DNA from: Palsa-661 sp035535015 | GTDB taxonomy: Bacteria; Actinomycetota; Acidimicrobiia; Acidimicrobiales; UBA8190 | Length of the DNA: 64,000 bases | Assembly (NCBI GenBank): GCA_035535015.1 | Contig: DATLQU010000004.1 | Location: 124,001-188,000 of the forward strand | Reading direction: 5' to 3' | Part shown: one piece after another, positions 23,612-32,157 of the stretch | Layout: every line of letters begins with the position of its first letter | Numbering within the stretch: position 1 is the first letter of the stretch | Made by a program: the position numbers and the translations under genes | The notes under the pieces: generated by a model | Told to the model about the DNA's origin: nothing | Database searches by the model: none | What the model saw: the letters and a program-made list of their open reading frames with translations, nothing else

Positions 23612-23935
23612 CTAGCCGGCCAGGACGTTGCAGGCGATCTCTTCGGCGGCCAGGGCGGTGGCCACGGCGGCGGTCAGGCCGACGCTGTCGAGGGCCGAGT
23701 GGACCTCGAGGGTCAGCCAGGTGGCGATGAAGCCGGGCTCGATGCCCAGTCTCTCGGCGTCGGCGACCGACACAACTGCGGTCAGACCTTCGTCCTCGTC
23801 GACCGTCGCCGCCACCGACGTTCCGACCGGGAGCCTTACACCGGTCACCACGCACCAACGGCCCGGCCGCCGGCGGACGGTCAGGTGGCCGAGCAACGCG
23901 GAGAGGTCGGGGGGTGGCCATGGCGACGCCAGCAT
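23612..23935 (-). CDS. ACT-domain protein ending at an in-frame amber codon
   Basis: 107 residues from ATG 23935: 'LLGHLTVRRRPGRWCVVTGVRLPVGTSVAATVDEDEGLTAVVSVADAERLGIEPGFIATWLTLEVHSALDSVGLTAAVATALAAEEIACNVLAG' then TAG. As I recall the family, this motif continues 'GYHHDHLLVPV'. Here TAG stands where Tyr (TAC/TAT) is expected, and the same frame carries on HHDHLLVPVDQVDRAV to about 23534. It is therefore a recent nonsense mutation, a sequencing error, or a readthrough site. The truncated product lacks the last strand of its ACT-like domain. These domains usually bind amino acids. Confidence 0.7.
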   Translation of the reverse strand: MLASPWPPPDLSALLGHLTVRRRPGRWCVVTGVRLPVGTSVAATVDEDEGLTAVVSVADAERLGIEPGFIATWLTLEVHSALDSVGLTAAVATALAAEEIACNVLAG

Positions 23936-23962
23936 ATGATCCACGGGTCGAAGGAGAATCCC

Positions 23963-24004
23963 ATGGCGCAACACGAGAGGGCGAGCCGCCCCGACGGCGA
24001 CTGA
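23963..24004 (+). CDS. Possible 13-codon minigene upstream of the DinB-like gene
   Basis: MAQHERASRPDGD, TGA stop, preceded by a very good Shine-Dalgarno (GAAGGAG, 6 bp before the ATG) and ending 12 bp before the ATG of the next gene, which has no comparable site. It could be a translated leader that feeds ribosomes to the next gene. No conserved attenuation codons are seen. Confidence 0.3.
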   Translation: MAQHERASRPDGD

Positions 24005-24016
24005 GAAGTTGCCCCG

Positions 24017-24856
24017 ATGCAGTTGACACCGCGCTACGACGGAGCTGCGCCCCTGAGCGTCGAGGTGCCGTTCGGGGATCCGTCCGTCCCCCTCGTCCGG
24101 CAACGGCGGCGGATGGCCGAGATGCTGGGCGCTCTCGAAACCGATCAATGGATGGTGGCCAGTCGCTGTGACGGATGGTCTGTCCAGGATGTGATCGCCC
24201 ACCTCGCCGGGGTCAACCGCTTCTGGGCGCTGTCCATCCGATCGGGATTGGCCGGCAGCCCCACCCGGTATCTGACCGACTTCGATCCCGTGACCACACC
24301 CCAGCGTATGGTCGAGCCGACGCGGGCACTCGCCCCTGGCGCCGTGCTCGACGACTTCGCCGACAGTGTGGATGATCTGGGCGATGCCATCGGCGGCGTC
24401 GATGACGCGTCGTGGGAGCGACCGGCTGAGGCACCGCCTGGGCACATCGCGCTTCGCGCCCTCGCTCTCCATGCCCTCTGGGACGCCTGGATCCACGAGC
24501 GGGACATCATGCTGCCTCTCGGGCTGGTGCCGGTGGAGGAAGCCGACGAAGTGACCGGCAGTCTGCTCTATGCCGCCATCCTGGGTCCGGCGCTGATGGC
24601 GGCATCCGGTCGTCGCCTGTCGGGGAAGCTGGCCATCCGTGCCGATCGGCCGACGATCAACTTCGTCGTCGACGTCGGGGTGTCGGTGGTGGCCCGACCG
24701 CCGGCGGCCGCCGACGCCGATGCGTGGCAGCTGACGGGATCGGCGGTGTCGCTCGTCGAAGGCTTGAGCGCCCGGATGGCTCTGTCCCACGACCTGCCGG
24801 CAGACGACAGCTGGCTGGTGGACGGGCTGGGGAAGGCGTTCGCTCCCGTCCGCTGA
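24017..24856 (+). CDS. Mycothiol-dependent maleylpyruvate isomerase-like (DinB-fold) protein
   Basis: 279 residues. The N-terminal four-helix DinB/MDMPI domain shows 'LVRQRRRMAEMLGALETDQWMVASRCDGWSVQDVIAHLAGVNRFW' with the first metal His, and the second metal motif 'LHALWDAWIHERDIMLPLG'. The C-terminal part (about 185-279) resembles the SCP2-like tail of the family. Members are thiol-dependent isomerases or transferases in actinobacteria that use mycothiol. The specific substrate is unknown. The neighbouring minus-strand genes converge on it. Confidence 0.85.
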   Translation: MQLTPRYDGAAPLSVEVPFGDPSVPLVRQRRRMAEMLGALETDQWMVASRCDGWSVQDVIAHLAGVNRFWALSIRSGLAGSPTRYLTDFDPVTTPQRMVEPTRALAPGAVLDDFADSVDDLGDAIGGVDDASWERPAEAPPGHIALRALALHALWDAWIHERDIMLPLGLVPVEEADEVTGSLLYAAILGPALMAASGRRLSGKLAIRADRPTINFVVDVGVSVVARPPAAADADAWQLTGSAVSLVEGLSARMALSHDLPADDSWLVDGLGKAFAPVR

Positions 24857-24876
24857 GAACGTTCGTCGGCCCGGCG

Positions 24877-25833
24877 TCAGGCGAAATGACGTTCGAGTTC
24901 GTTGGCGTAACGAAGACCGAGTCCCGGCCCATGTTCGGCCAACCAGCGCGAGAGAAGGGTCGGACCGGTGGCCGGACCGTCGGTGTCCGCCAGTCCCTCC
25001 GCCATGGCCCGGTACTCGTCCCGGGTGAGAAGCACGTCATGGAGGACGAGGCCCATGATCCGGGAGAGGATCGGCACCGTGGCACCGGGCACATGGATCA
25101 GACGAGCCGGCCGGCCCACGGCATCACCGATGGCCTGGACGAGTTCTACGAACGTCGGCCGTTCAGGTCCGACCGCATCGATGACACTGTCATGCCGCTC
25201 GGCCCCCTTGGTCAGACAGAGCTGGGCCAGGTCGTCGATGTGGATGCCACGGATCCGGTACTGCCCGCGACCACCGACGGCGAAGACGGGGAGATGCCGC
25301 AGGAGCCAGGCGATGTTATTGAGCAGGACACCGTCACCGCCGAAGAGGATGGCGGGTCGGACGATGGCGAAGGAGACATCCGCCTCGGTCAGCGCCCGCT
25401 CGACGAGTGCCTTTCCGCGGAAGTAGGCAAGGGGTGAGTCCACGCTCGGGTGGGTGATGCTGACATGCACGATCCTCTGCACGCCGGCTCGCCGGGCCGC
25501 ATGGAAGAGGCTCCGAGAGTTGGCCACGGCGACGTCGTGGTCGGTGCGGTCGTGGGCGAACCGCACCCAGTAGGTGTTGTAGAGAGTGGTAGCCCCGTGG
25601 AGCGACTCCTCGAGCGCCAGCTGATCGTCGAAGTCCAGAGATCGGACCTCGATGCTCGAGCCCGGCGTGGCCCGGTCCGGGTGCCCGGTGATGGTCCGGA
25701 CCCGGCGGCCCGACTCGAGCAGGGCTTTGGCGATGGCCGCCCCCGAATAGCTGAAGGCGCCGGTGACGACGTCCAGCATGGTGTCGTCCGTGGTGTGCGT
25801 TTCGGGCGATCCGACGAGCGCAGTCTTTGTCAT
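24877..25833 (-). CDS. NmrA-like / atypical SDR NAD(P)-binding protein
   Basis: 318 residues. 'LDVVTGAFSYSGAAIAKALLESGRRVRTITGHPDR' is the glycine-rich nucleotide loop of the extended/atypical SDR (epimerase, NmrA, complex I NDUFA9-like) group. 'YFRGKALVERALTEADVSFAIVRPAILFGGDGVLLNNIAWLLRHLPVFAVGGRGQYRIRGIHIDDLA' follows. The YxxxK is replaced by YFRGK with Tyr and Lys kept. It may be a sugar- or steroid-modifying epimerase or a redox sensor. Its start overlaps the stop of the tetR gene by 4 bp, so they are one operon. Confidence 0.85.
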   Translation of the reverse strand: MTKTALVGSPETHTTDDTMLDVVTGAFSYSGAAIAKALLESGRRVRTITGHPDRATPGSSIEVRSLDFDDQLALEESLHGATTLYNTYWVRFAHDRTDHDVAVANSRSLFHAARRAGVQRIVHVSITHPSVDSPLAYFRGKALVERALTEADVSFAIVRPAILFGGDGVLLNNIAWLLRHLPVFAVGGRGQYRIRGIHIDDLAQLCLTKGAERHDSVIDAVGPERPTFVELVQAIGDAVGRPARLIHVPGATVPILSRIMGLVLHDVLLTRDEYRAMAEGLADTDGPATGPTLLSRWLAEHGPGLGLRYANELERHFA

Positions 25834-26480
25834 GGCGTCTCCTTTGACGTCGGTCGGTTCAGGGCTTCGAACAGGCCGGCCAGCTGCTTGGCGTGCGAGA
25901 AGAGCGCCAGGGAACGGTGGCGCTCACCTTCGAGGTGGCTGAGCATCTCCAGCCCCAGGTAGAGAGCCACCACGCCGTAGGCGAGGTCACCGGTGGGAAG
26001 GACCGATTTCAAAGGGGAGTCGCCCAGGGCCTTCCCGACGGCGCTCTCGGCGAATTCGAACCACGGCCCGATCCGAGCGGCCACTTCGGCGCCGAGACCG
26101 GGGGTGGAGGAGCAGCCGGCGATCATCTCCACCAGAACGGTGACGTAGCCGGCATCGAGATCCTCACGGAATATGGCGGCGGCGACGTCAACGAGCTCGG
26201 AGGGGGAGCCGACAACGGCCACGACGGCCTGGTAACGCTCGAGCCTGTCGCTGCTCACGGCGTCCAGGGCGGCCAGCAGCAGATTGGCCACCGAGCCGAA
26301 GTGATAGAAGACGAGCCCCTGGGTCGACCCGGCCCGCTCGGCGATCGCCCGTGCGCTCGCTCCGGCGTAGCCCTCGACCTTCAGGGTCTCGATGGCGGCG
26401 TCGATGAGCACCCGCCGGGTTCCCTCCGACCGGGGAGAACCCGTGTCGGCCACCCTGCTCGACGTCCCGGTCTTGGCCAT
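25830..26480 (-). CDS. TetR-family transcriptional regulator
   Basis: 216 residues from ATG 26480, which has GAGGTGACG before it; a GTG at 26504 would place the start inside the probable operator, so it is rejected. HTH at 'RRVLIDAAIETLKVEGYAGASARAIAERAGSTQGLVFYHFGSVANLLLAALDAV'. The C-terminal ligand-binding half is not diagnostic. A palindrome (TTTGAG-6-CTCAAA) and a third half-site sit directly upstream, so it probably represses its own operon with the NmrA-like gene. It may also control the acyl-CoA dehydrogenase gene upstream on the same strand. Confidence 0.92.
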   Translation of the reverse strand: MAKTGTSSRVADTGSPRSEGTRRVLIDAAIETLKVEGYAGASARAIAERAGSTQGLVFYHFGSVANLLLAALDAVSSDRLERYQAVVAVVGSPSELVDVAAAIFREDLDAGYVTVLVEMIAGCSSTPGLGAEVAARIGPWFEFAESAVGKALGDSPLKSVLPTGDLAYGVVALYLGLEMLSHLEGERHRSLALFSHAKQLAGLFEALNRPTSKETP

Positions 26481-26491
26481 CGTCACCTCAG

Positions 26492-26522
26492 TTTGAGCAA
26501 CCACTCAAAGCATACGCTCAAA
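26492..26522. promoter_or_regulatory. Candidate TetR operator
   Basis: TTTGAGCAACCACTCAAA (26492-26509) is a perfect 6 bp inverted repeat with a 6 bp spacer. A further CTCAAA half-site lies at 26517-26522, 13 bp on. The position, immediately 5' of the tetR start on the minus strand, is that of an autoregulatory operator. Confidence 0.6.
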
Positions 26523-26610
26523 TACGAGGAAAGACCAGTTCCCGGCGGTGGACTGCTGGTCGTCTCCCCGGCTCCGGGAGGTGTCAGGTCTGGGCCCGAC
26601 CCGCCGGGAC

Positions 26611-27783
26611 CTATGTCTTCGTCGGCTCGCGGGGGAGTCCGAGGCCGTGCTCGGCCAGAATGTTCCGGTTGATCTCGGTGGTGCCGCCGGCGATGGAGGC
26701 GGAAGGCGATGACGTCAGGTTCCGGGCCCAGCGGCCGCTCAGGCCGTCGAGACCCATCAACGAGACGGCGAGCTCGGCCAGTTCCTGGTCGATGCGGGCC
26801 CACATCAATTTGGTCCCACTGCCGCCGGCGGCCGACGGCGCCGCGCCCCGACCGAGGGCCTCGAGGTCACGGGTCGTCGTCCACCGCATGCAGGCGATCT
26901 CGCTGTAGAGCGCGGCGATCCGGTCCCGGCAGATCGGGTCCTTGAGCGCCGGACTCCGTCGGGCGTCATGGAGCATCTGGTCGAATCGGCGGCTGAGTCC
27001 CAGGTGCAACTTGGCCACCCCGGCCCGCTCGTGGCTGAGGGTGGCCATCGCCACCCGCCACCCTTCGTTCACGGGGCCGAGGAGGGAGGTCGCCGGAACA
27101 CGAACGTTGTCGAAGAAGAGATCGGAAAACGTCAGATCCCCCGCCATCGTCCGCACCGGGCGGACGTCGATACCCGGCGACTTCATGTCCACCAGCAGGC
27201 AACTGATGCCCTTGTGCTTGGCGGCGTCGGGATCGGTGCGGACATAGAGCTGACACCAGTCGGCGAAGCGCCCCAGGCTGTTCCATGTCTTCTGGCCGTT
27301 CACCACGAAGAGGTCGCCATCGACAACGGCTGAGGTGCGCAGCGATGCCAGATCGGACCCTGCGTCGGGCTCCGACATGCCCTGGCACCAGATCTCGTCA
27401 CCGCGCAGCATCGGGGTGAGAAAGCGCGACATCTGCTCCTCGGTGCCGTACTGCATGATCGCCGGGGCGATGTTCGAGACGCCGATGACGTTGACAGGTC
27501 CCGGGGCCTCGGCACGCGCCATCTCCTCGTGGAAAGCCAGTTGCAGCTCGACGTCGGCGTCACGTCCGCCGAACCGCTTCGGCCATGAGACGGCGGCCCA
27601 ACCTCCGTCGAAGAGAGTGCCGCTCCATCGTCTGAGGATCTCGAGGTTGTCACCCTCGTCGTAGCCCTCCCGGCCGGCGCCGACGACGTCAGCGGTCAGA
27701 TGTTCCTCGAGCCATAGGGCCAACGAGCGACGAAAGGCCGCGACCTCACTGGCGTCTTCGACCGGTTGCGGCTGTCTGGACAT
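26611..27783 (-). CDS. Acyl-CoA dehydrogenase
   Basis: 390 residues. Family signatures are 'WCQGMSEPDAGSDLASLRTSAVVDGDLFVVNGQKTWNSLGRFADW' (FAD and substrate binding), 'SHERAGVAKLHLGL' and the C-terminal 'SIAGGTTEINRNILAEHGLGLPREP'. The style is that of steroid/side-chain FadE enzymes (FadE17, FadE26/28 types) of actinobacteria, which often work as heteromers; only one subunit is present. It introduces a double bond next to a CoA thioester. The CYP142-like P450 gene follows upstream on the same strand, which suggests side-chain degradation of a sterol or isoprenoid. Confidence 0.92.
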   Translation of the reverse strand: MSRQPQPVEDASEVAAFRRSLALWLEEHLTADVVGAGREGYDEGDNLEILRRWSGTLFDGGWAAVSWPKRFGGRDADVELQLAFHEEMARAEAPGPVNVIGVSNIAPAIMQYGTEEQMSRFLTPMLRGDEIWCQGMSEPDAGSDLASLRTSAVVDGDLFVVNGQKTWNSLGRFADWCQLYVRTDPDAAKHKGISCLLVDMKSPGIDVRPVRTMAGDLTFSDLFFDNVRVPATSLLGPVNEGWRVAMATLSHERAGVAKLHLGLSRRFDQMLHDARRSPALKDPICRDRIAALYSEIACMRWTTTRDLEALGRGAAPSAAGGSGTKLMWARIDQELAELAVSLMGLDGLSGRWARNLTSSPSASIAGGTTEINRNILAEHGLGLPREPTKT

Positions 27784-27872
27784 GGGGGTGAGACCTCGGT
27801 TGGAGTGGGACCGACGGACCCCGGTGCTGGCGTCGATTACAGACGCTCGGACCGGTGTCGGTGGTGGACCGG

Positions 27873-29072
27873 CTACCGGGCCGTCGGGGCAGTGGGGGTG
27901 AAACGTACCGGCATCGATTCGTAACCGACGATGAAATTGGAGATGCGCAGCGGCAGGGGGTCCTCCGTGGCGATAGCCAGATCGTCGAAGCGGTCGATGA
28001 GGCGGTCGACCATGCCGGCCAGCTCGGCGCGCGCCAACCGATGGCCGAGGCAGAGATGGGCCCCGAACCCGAAGGCCACGTGATCGTTGGGCGTCCGATG
28101 GATGTCGAAGGTCTCGGGATCGTCGAACACCGATGGATCGCGGTTGGCGGCCGGGTAGAGAAGCAGGACGTTCTGGCCGGCCTTGATCGTCTGGCCGTGG
28201 AGCTCGACGTCACGGGTGGCGTTTCTGTTCATGTTCTTGATGGGGGTGACCCATCGGAGCATCTCTTCGATGGCCCCGGGCACAAGGTCCCGGTCGGCCT
28301 TCAATGCGGCCAGCTGGGCGGGGTGGCGCAGGAGGGCTTCCATCCCCCCGCTGATGACGTGACGACTGGTTTCGTCGCCTCCGATGAGGATGAGAAGGGA
28401 TTCGTAGACCAGGGTGCTGTCGTCCAGGCGGTCGCCGTCGATCTCGCCGTGGGCGAGCGCGCCGAGAAGATCGTCGGTCGTTCCCCGCTGTCGGCGTTGG
28501 GCGATCTGGTCGAGCACGTAGCTCTCCCATTCGGAGAAGGCGGTGGCCGCCCGCACGAAGGCGTCGGGATCGGTTGATCCCTGGGACATGAGCATGGTGT
28601 CGGACCACTCGAGAAGCCGGGACCAGTCGTCGGACGGGAATCCGAGCATGTCGGCGATCATGACCAGGGGAAGAGGAGCGGCGATGTCCGTGACCAGATC
28701 ACAGGAGCCCTTTTCGCAAACGGCGTCGAGGATCTCGTCGCAGACCTGCCGGACGCGGGGCTGTCGTATCCGGACGGCCTCGGGAGTGAAGCCGGCGCTC
28801 ACCAGTCGCCGCCGCCGACGGTGCTCGGGGGCATCCATGTCGATCATGTAGGGAAGGGGAGTGTTGGGCCGCGATCCCTGTTGGCTGGAGAAGTTCTGGG
28901 GGTCCTGCCCGATGGCCCGGACATCGGCGTAGCGGGTGATGCCCCAGATCTCACCCGCCTCGTCGTAGTAGACGGGCGCATTGTCCCGCATCCAGGCAAA
29001 GGCCGGGTAGGGGTCGCAGGAATAGAAGGTGCCGGCCATCAACTCGATGTTCGGAGCATCAGTGATTGTCAT
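27873..29072 (-). CDS. Cytochrome P450, CYP142-like
   Basis: 399 residues. It matches, as far as I can recall, the Mycobacterium CYP142 pattern closely: 'LPYMIDMDAPEHRRRRRLVSAGFTPE', 'LLILIGGDETSRHVISGGMEALLRHPAQLAALKADRDLVPGAIEEMLRWVTPIKNMNR' (I-helix GGDETS and ExxR), 'FGFGAHLCLGHRLAR' with haem ligand Cys341, and the end 'NFIVGYESMPVRFTP'. CYP142 hydroxylates the terminal carbon of cholesterol/cholestenone side chains. The adjacent ACAD and SDR genes agree with that role, but the identity is inferred from motif similarity. Confidence 0.9.
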   Translation of the reverse strand: MTITDAPNIELMAGTFYSCDPYPAFAWMRDNAPVYYDEAGEIWGITRYADVRAIGQDPQNFSSQQGSRPNTPLPYMIDMDAPEHRRRRRLVSAGFTPEAVRIRQPRVRQVCDEILDAVCEKGSCDLVTDIAAPLPLVMIADMLGFPSDDWSRLLEWSDTMLMSQGSTDPDAFVRAATAFSEWESYVLDQIAQRRQRGTTDDLLGALAHGEIDGDRLDDSTLVYESLLILIGGDETSRHVISGGMEALLRHPAQLAALKADRDLVPGAIEEMLRWVTPIKNMNRNATRDVELHGQTIKAGQNVLLLYPAANRDPSVFDDPETFDIHRTPNDHVAFGFGAHLCLGHRLARAELAGMVDRLIDRFDDLAIATEDPLPLRISNFIVGYESMPVRFTPTAPTAR

Positions 29073-29083
29073 TGTCAGTGCCT

Positions 29084-29116
29084 TTCATCGATCCCGTTCA
29101 TCGATCCTGTTCATCG
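29084..29116. repeat. 13 bp tandem repeat 5' of the CYP142-like gene
   Basis: TTCATCGATCCCG, TTCATCGATCCTG, TTCATCG: two and a half copies of a 13 bp unit in the 95 bp between the P450 start and the SDR stop. The spacing of slightly over one helical turn would suit a regulator, but no direct evidence exists. Confidence 0.7.
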
Positions 29117-29167
29117 TCGCAGCGGATCGGTCGCCGCACAAGGCGGCCGCCTCCCGGGCAGAAGCGT

Positions 29168-29962
29168 TCAGGAGTCGTCGAGCAGCAGCCCGTAGTTGGC
29201 GCCCCGCCGCAGGTGGTGCCCGCCGTCGACGGCCAGGCACTCCCCGGTGATCCAGGCCGCCTCGGGACCGGCCAGGAAGCGGACGGCGTCGGCCACCTCC
29301 TCGACCTTTCCGGGGCGGCTGATCGGGGTTTGCGCCATGTAGTCGTCGAGCAGCGGCCCACCGGCAATGATGAATTCCATGAGCTCGTCATCGATGATCC
29401 CGGGCTGGACGGCGTTCACCCGTATTCCCGCCTCCGCCAATTCCTCGGCGGCGGAGCGCACCAGCATCTCGATACCGGCCTTGGCCATGCCGTAGGCCCA
29501 CAGGTAGCGGTGGGGGAAATGCCCGGCCCCGGAGGACATGGCCACGATGGCGCCACCGTCGCTCATGAGAGGCACGGCGTGCTTGATGCTCAGGAACGTG
29601 CCGATCAGGTTCAGGTCCACCGTGGCCCGCACGCCGGCGGCGTCGGCCGTGGCGATGGGACCCATATGCATCGCCCCCCCGGCGCAGCAGAAGAGGATGT
29701 CGAGCGCACCGGTCGGTTGGGTCGCCCAGCCCATGGCGGCCGCGATCTGTTCCTCTACGGTCACGTCGGCCACGATGTACTGCACCACCGCCCCAGGGGC
29801 GCTCACACCGCCGATCTGCTCACAGGCCCGAGCCAGCTTGTCCTCGGTCCGGCCGCAGATCGTGACGTGAGCCCCGTCGGACGCGAAGCGCATGGCCGTG
29901 CCCAGTCCGATTCCGCTTCCTCCGCCGGTGATGAGCGTGGCCTTGCCTTCGATCCCGTTCAC
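29168..29962 (-). CDS. Short-chain dehydrogenase/reductase (SDR)
   Basis: 264 residues from GTG 29962, preceded by GGGAGGG. 'ATLITGGGSGIGLGTAMRFASDGAHVTICGRTEDKL' binds NAD(P); 'VAMSSGAG' has the catalytic Ser and 'YGMAK' the Tyr/Lys pair; 'VNAVQPGIIDDELM' follows. It probably oxidises a hydroxyl in the pathway served by the P450 and ACAD just downstream. The 267 bp upstream, shared divergently with the sedolisin gene, holds nothing else that I recognise. Confidence 0.9.
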   Translation of the reverse strand: MNGIEGKATLITGGGSGIGLGTAMRFASDGAHVTICGRTEDKLARACEQIGGVSAPGAVVQYIVADVTVEEQIAAAMGWATQPTGALDILFCCAGGAMHMGPIATADAAGVRATVDLNLIGTFLSIKHAVPLMSDGGAIVAMSSGAGHFPHRYLWAYGMAKAGIEMLVRSAAEELAEAGIRVNAVQPGIIDDELMEFIIAGGPLLDDYMAQTPISRPGKVEEVADAVRFLAGPEAAWITGECLAVDGGHHLRRGANYGLLLDDS

Positions 29963-30229
29963 GTGCCCTCCCGTTATCGTCGATCCCGCGAACCTCATTG
30001 TCCACGTTCAGCCCACTGACCCCGGACGACCGGTGAGGCACGACAGCTGAGGTTCCTCCACGTTAGGGAGTGCCGCGCAGACGGTGCGACTCCTGTCCCG
30101 GGGCCTCCGGTTTTCCTCGATCCGGTTTCGGTCCACCCACGACGCTCGGGAGCCCCCATCTCGGTAGCATGAGCCCGCCGGCACGGCGGCGCGGCCGTCG
30201 GGGGGTGACCGGACCGGGGACGGAGGGGT

Positions 30230-32119
30230 ATGGGCGGACGTCGGAGCACGCGATTCGCGGCTGTCGTCGTCATGGTCGGGTCCGGACTGATCAGCGTTGG
30301 AACCGTGGCCGGTGGGGCACCGGTGGCCGGCACCTCACCCTCGGCCACCGTACCGATCGCCCGCAGCTTTCTGGGAACGCCGGATGCCGTGGACGCCGGG
30401 CCGTACTCCAGTTCGCAGATGGGTATCGAGGTCGTGCTCCAGCCGTCGAATCTCATGGTCATGAACCAGCAGCTCTCGGCGCTCTACGACTCGTCGAACC
30501 CGGCGTACCACCGTTGGCTCTCCCCGGGGACCTTCGTCCGCCGTTTCGCGCCCGGTACGGCGGTGCGCGCCGCGGTCCGCAACTTTCTCCGGCGCAGCGG
30601 TCTCGGCATCGTCGCCGGCTCGTCGCCCTTCCTTGTGCGGGCCGTCGGAACGTCGAAGCAGGTGGCGAGGGCCTTCTCGACCTCGTTCGAGAACTACCGG
30701 TCTCCCGACGGACAGACGTTCTTCTCCGACACGGCACCCGCCCGGCTTCCTGGCGCGTTGGGCTCGTCGGTGGCTGGAGTGATCGGCCTGGCCGATACGG
30801 CGCAGGAGTATCCTCTCGGAATTCCCGCCTCATCGGTGATGTCGTCCGTTGCCCACTACGGAGGTGGTCCTTTCGGAAGTGGGCTCACGCCGTCCCAGCT
30901 CGACGGAATCTACGACGCGGGACCTGCCGTCTCAGCCGGTGCCCGGGGCCAGGGCAAGGGGGTGACGATGGCGGTGTTCGAGCTGTCGGGCTACACCCCG
31001 GCTGACATCAGCACCTATGCCCGGAACTTCTTCGGCCGGTCCCACAAGCCCCGGCTGGTCAACGTGGACGTGGACGGAGGGCCACTCACTCCGGACTGCC
31101 CGCCAGGCGATGCCTGTCACCACCGCAACGACTACAGGGGCGACATCGAGGTGGAGGCCGACATCGAGACCGAGATGGCCGTGGCCCCGAGAGCGAAGGC
31201 GGTCGTCGTCTACAACGCACCCAACGACAAGACGGGGCAGACGTCGGTGGATGAATACATGAAGATCGCCGCCGACGACGTGGCCGACTCGGTCAGTACG
31301 AGCTGGGGCCTGTGCGAGCCGGATGCCGGCGCCGCCACGGCCGTGGCCGAGAACGTCGCCTTCACCCAGATGGCCATGCAGGGCCAGAGCATCACGGCCG
31401 CCTCCGGCGACGACGGGGCCTTCGACTGCCTCCAGGACGGGACGTCGAATGCCAAGGCCATCGCCGTGGACGACCCGTCCTCGCAACCGTGGGTGACGGG
31501 AGTGGGCGGGACGTCGTTCGAGGGATTTGATCCCGGCTCGGATCACCACCCCACCTATCCCGTGGGTACGGAGACGGTCTGGAATGAGCTCAACGGCTGC
31601 AACGGAACCCCGGGGGGCCTCGCCTCGTGTGCCCGCTATGGGGCCGGTGGTGGGGGAGTGAGCGTCTTCTGGCCCCGGCCGGCCTTCCAGAAAGGTCCGG
31701 GGGTTGAACCTCTGCACAACCGGGAGGTTCCCGACGTGTCGGCCGATGCCGACGAGCTCACTCCCTATGCCGAGTTCTGTACCGGGAGCTCCCTCACGAA
31801 CAGCGACTGCGCCAGCTTCGGAGGTGGATGGTTCGGGATCGGGGGGACCAGCCTGTCCTCACCCCTGTGGGCCGCCATTATCGGCGATGCCGTCGGATTC
31901 AACGGGAGTCGGTTCGGCGCGGCCACGATGACGCTCTATCCGCTGTTCCGGTCGGACCCTTCGGCGTATTTCCACGACATCACCGGGGTGGGCCAGACGG
32001 AGAACTCCAACGGCAACTATCCGGTCACCAAGAATTACGACCTGGCCACGGGCATCGGGACCCCGGACATCGGTGCCATCGTCACGGAAACGGGGCCGGC
32101 CCAGAATGTCGGGTCCTGA
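30230..32119 (+). CDS. Secreted sedolisin-family (S53) serine-carboxyl protease
   Basis: 629 residues. A signal peptide (about 1-38), then a pro-kumamolisin activation domain (about 60-195, 'QQLSALYDSSNPAYHRWLSPGTFVRRFAP'), then the catalytic domain. The Glu/Asp pair lies in 'DIEVEADIETEMAVAP' (near residue 307), the oxyanion Asp in AASGDDGAF, and the Ser in GIGGTSLSSPLWAA (near 540). The C-terminal 'FHDITGVGQ...YDLATGIGTPD' is the calcium site. Sedolisins are acid-active and fit an acidic-soil habitat. Several Cys pairs suggest disulphides. Confidence 0.95.
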   Translation: MGGRRSTRFAAVVVMVGSGLISVGTVAGGAPVAGTSPSATVPIARSFLGTPDAVDAGPYSSSQMGIEVVLQPSNLMVMNQQLSALYDSSNPAYHRWLSPGTFVRRFAPGTAVRAAVRNFLRRSGLGIVAGSSPFLVRAVGTSKQVARAFSTSFENYRSPDGQTFFSDTAPARLPGALGSSVAGVIGLADTAQEYPLGIPASSVMSSVAHYGGGPFGSGLTPSQLDGIYDAGPAVSAGARGQGKGVTMAVFELSGYTPADISTYARNFFGRSHKPRLVNVDVDGGPLTPDCPPGDACHHRNDYRGDIEVEADIETEMAVAPRAKAVVVYNAPNDKTGQTSVDEYMKIAADDVADSVSTSWGLCEPDAGAATAVAENVAFTQMAMQGQSITAASGDDGAFDCLQDGTSNAKAIAVDDPSSQPWVTGVGGTSFEGFDPGSDHHPTYPVGTETVWNELNGCNGTPGGLASCARYGAGGGGVSVFWPRPAFQKGPGVEPLHNREVPDVSADADELTPYAEFCTGSSLTNSDCASFGGGWFGIGGTSLSSPLWAAIIGDAVGFNGSRFGAATMTLYPLFRSDPSAYFHDITGVGQTENSNGNYPVTKNYDLATGIGTPDIGAIVTETGPAQNVGS

Positions 32120-32157
32120 CCCGTCGGAGAGAAGCCTCGCTCGACGATACTAGGGGT

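Noticed and set aside
23612..23614. TAG as a pyrrolysine codon
   Set aside because: No pylS, pylT or pylBCD genes are visible, Pyl is not expected in this lineage, and the expected residue is Tyr; a nonsense change is simpler.
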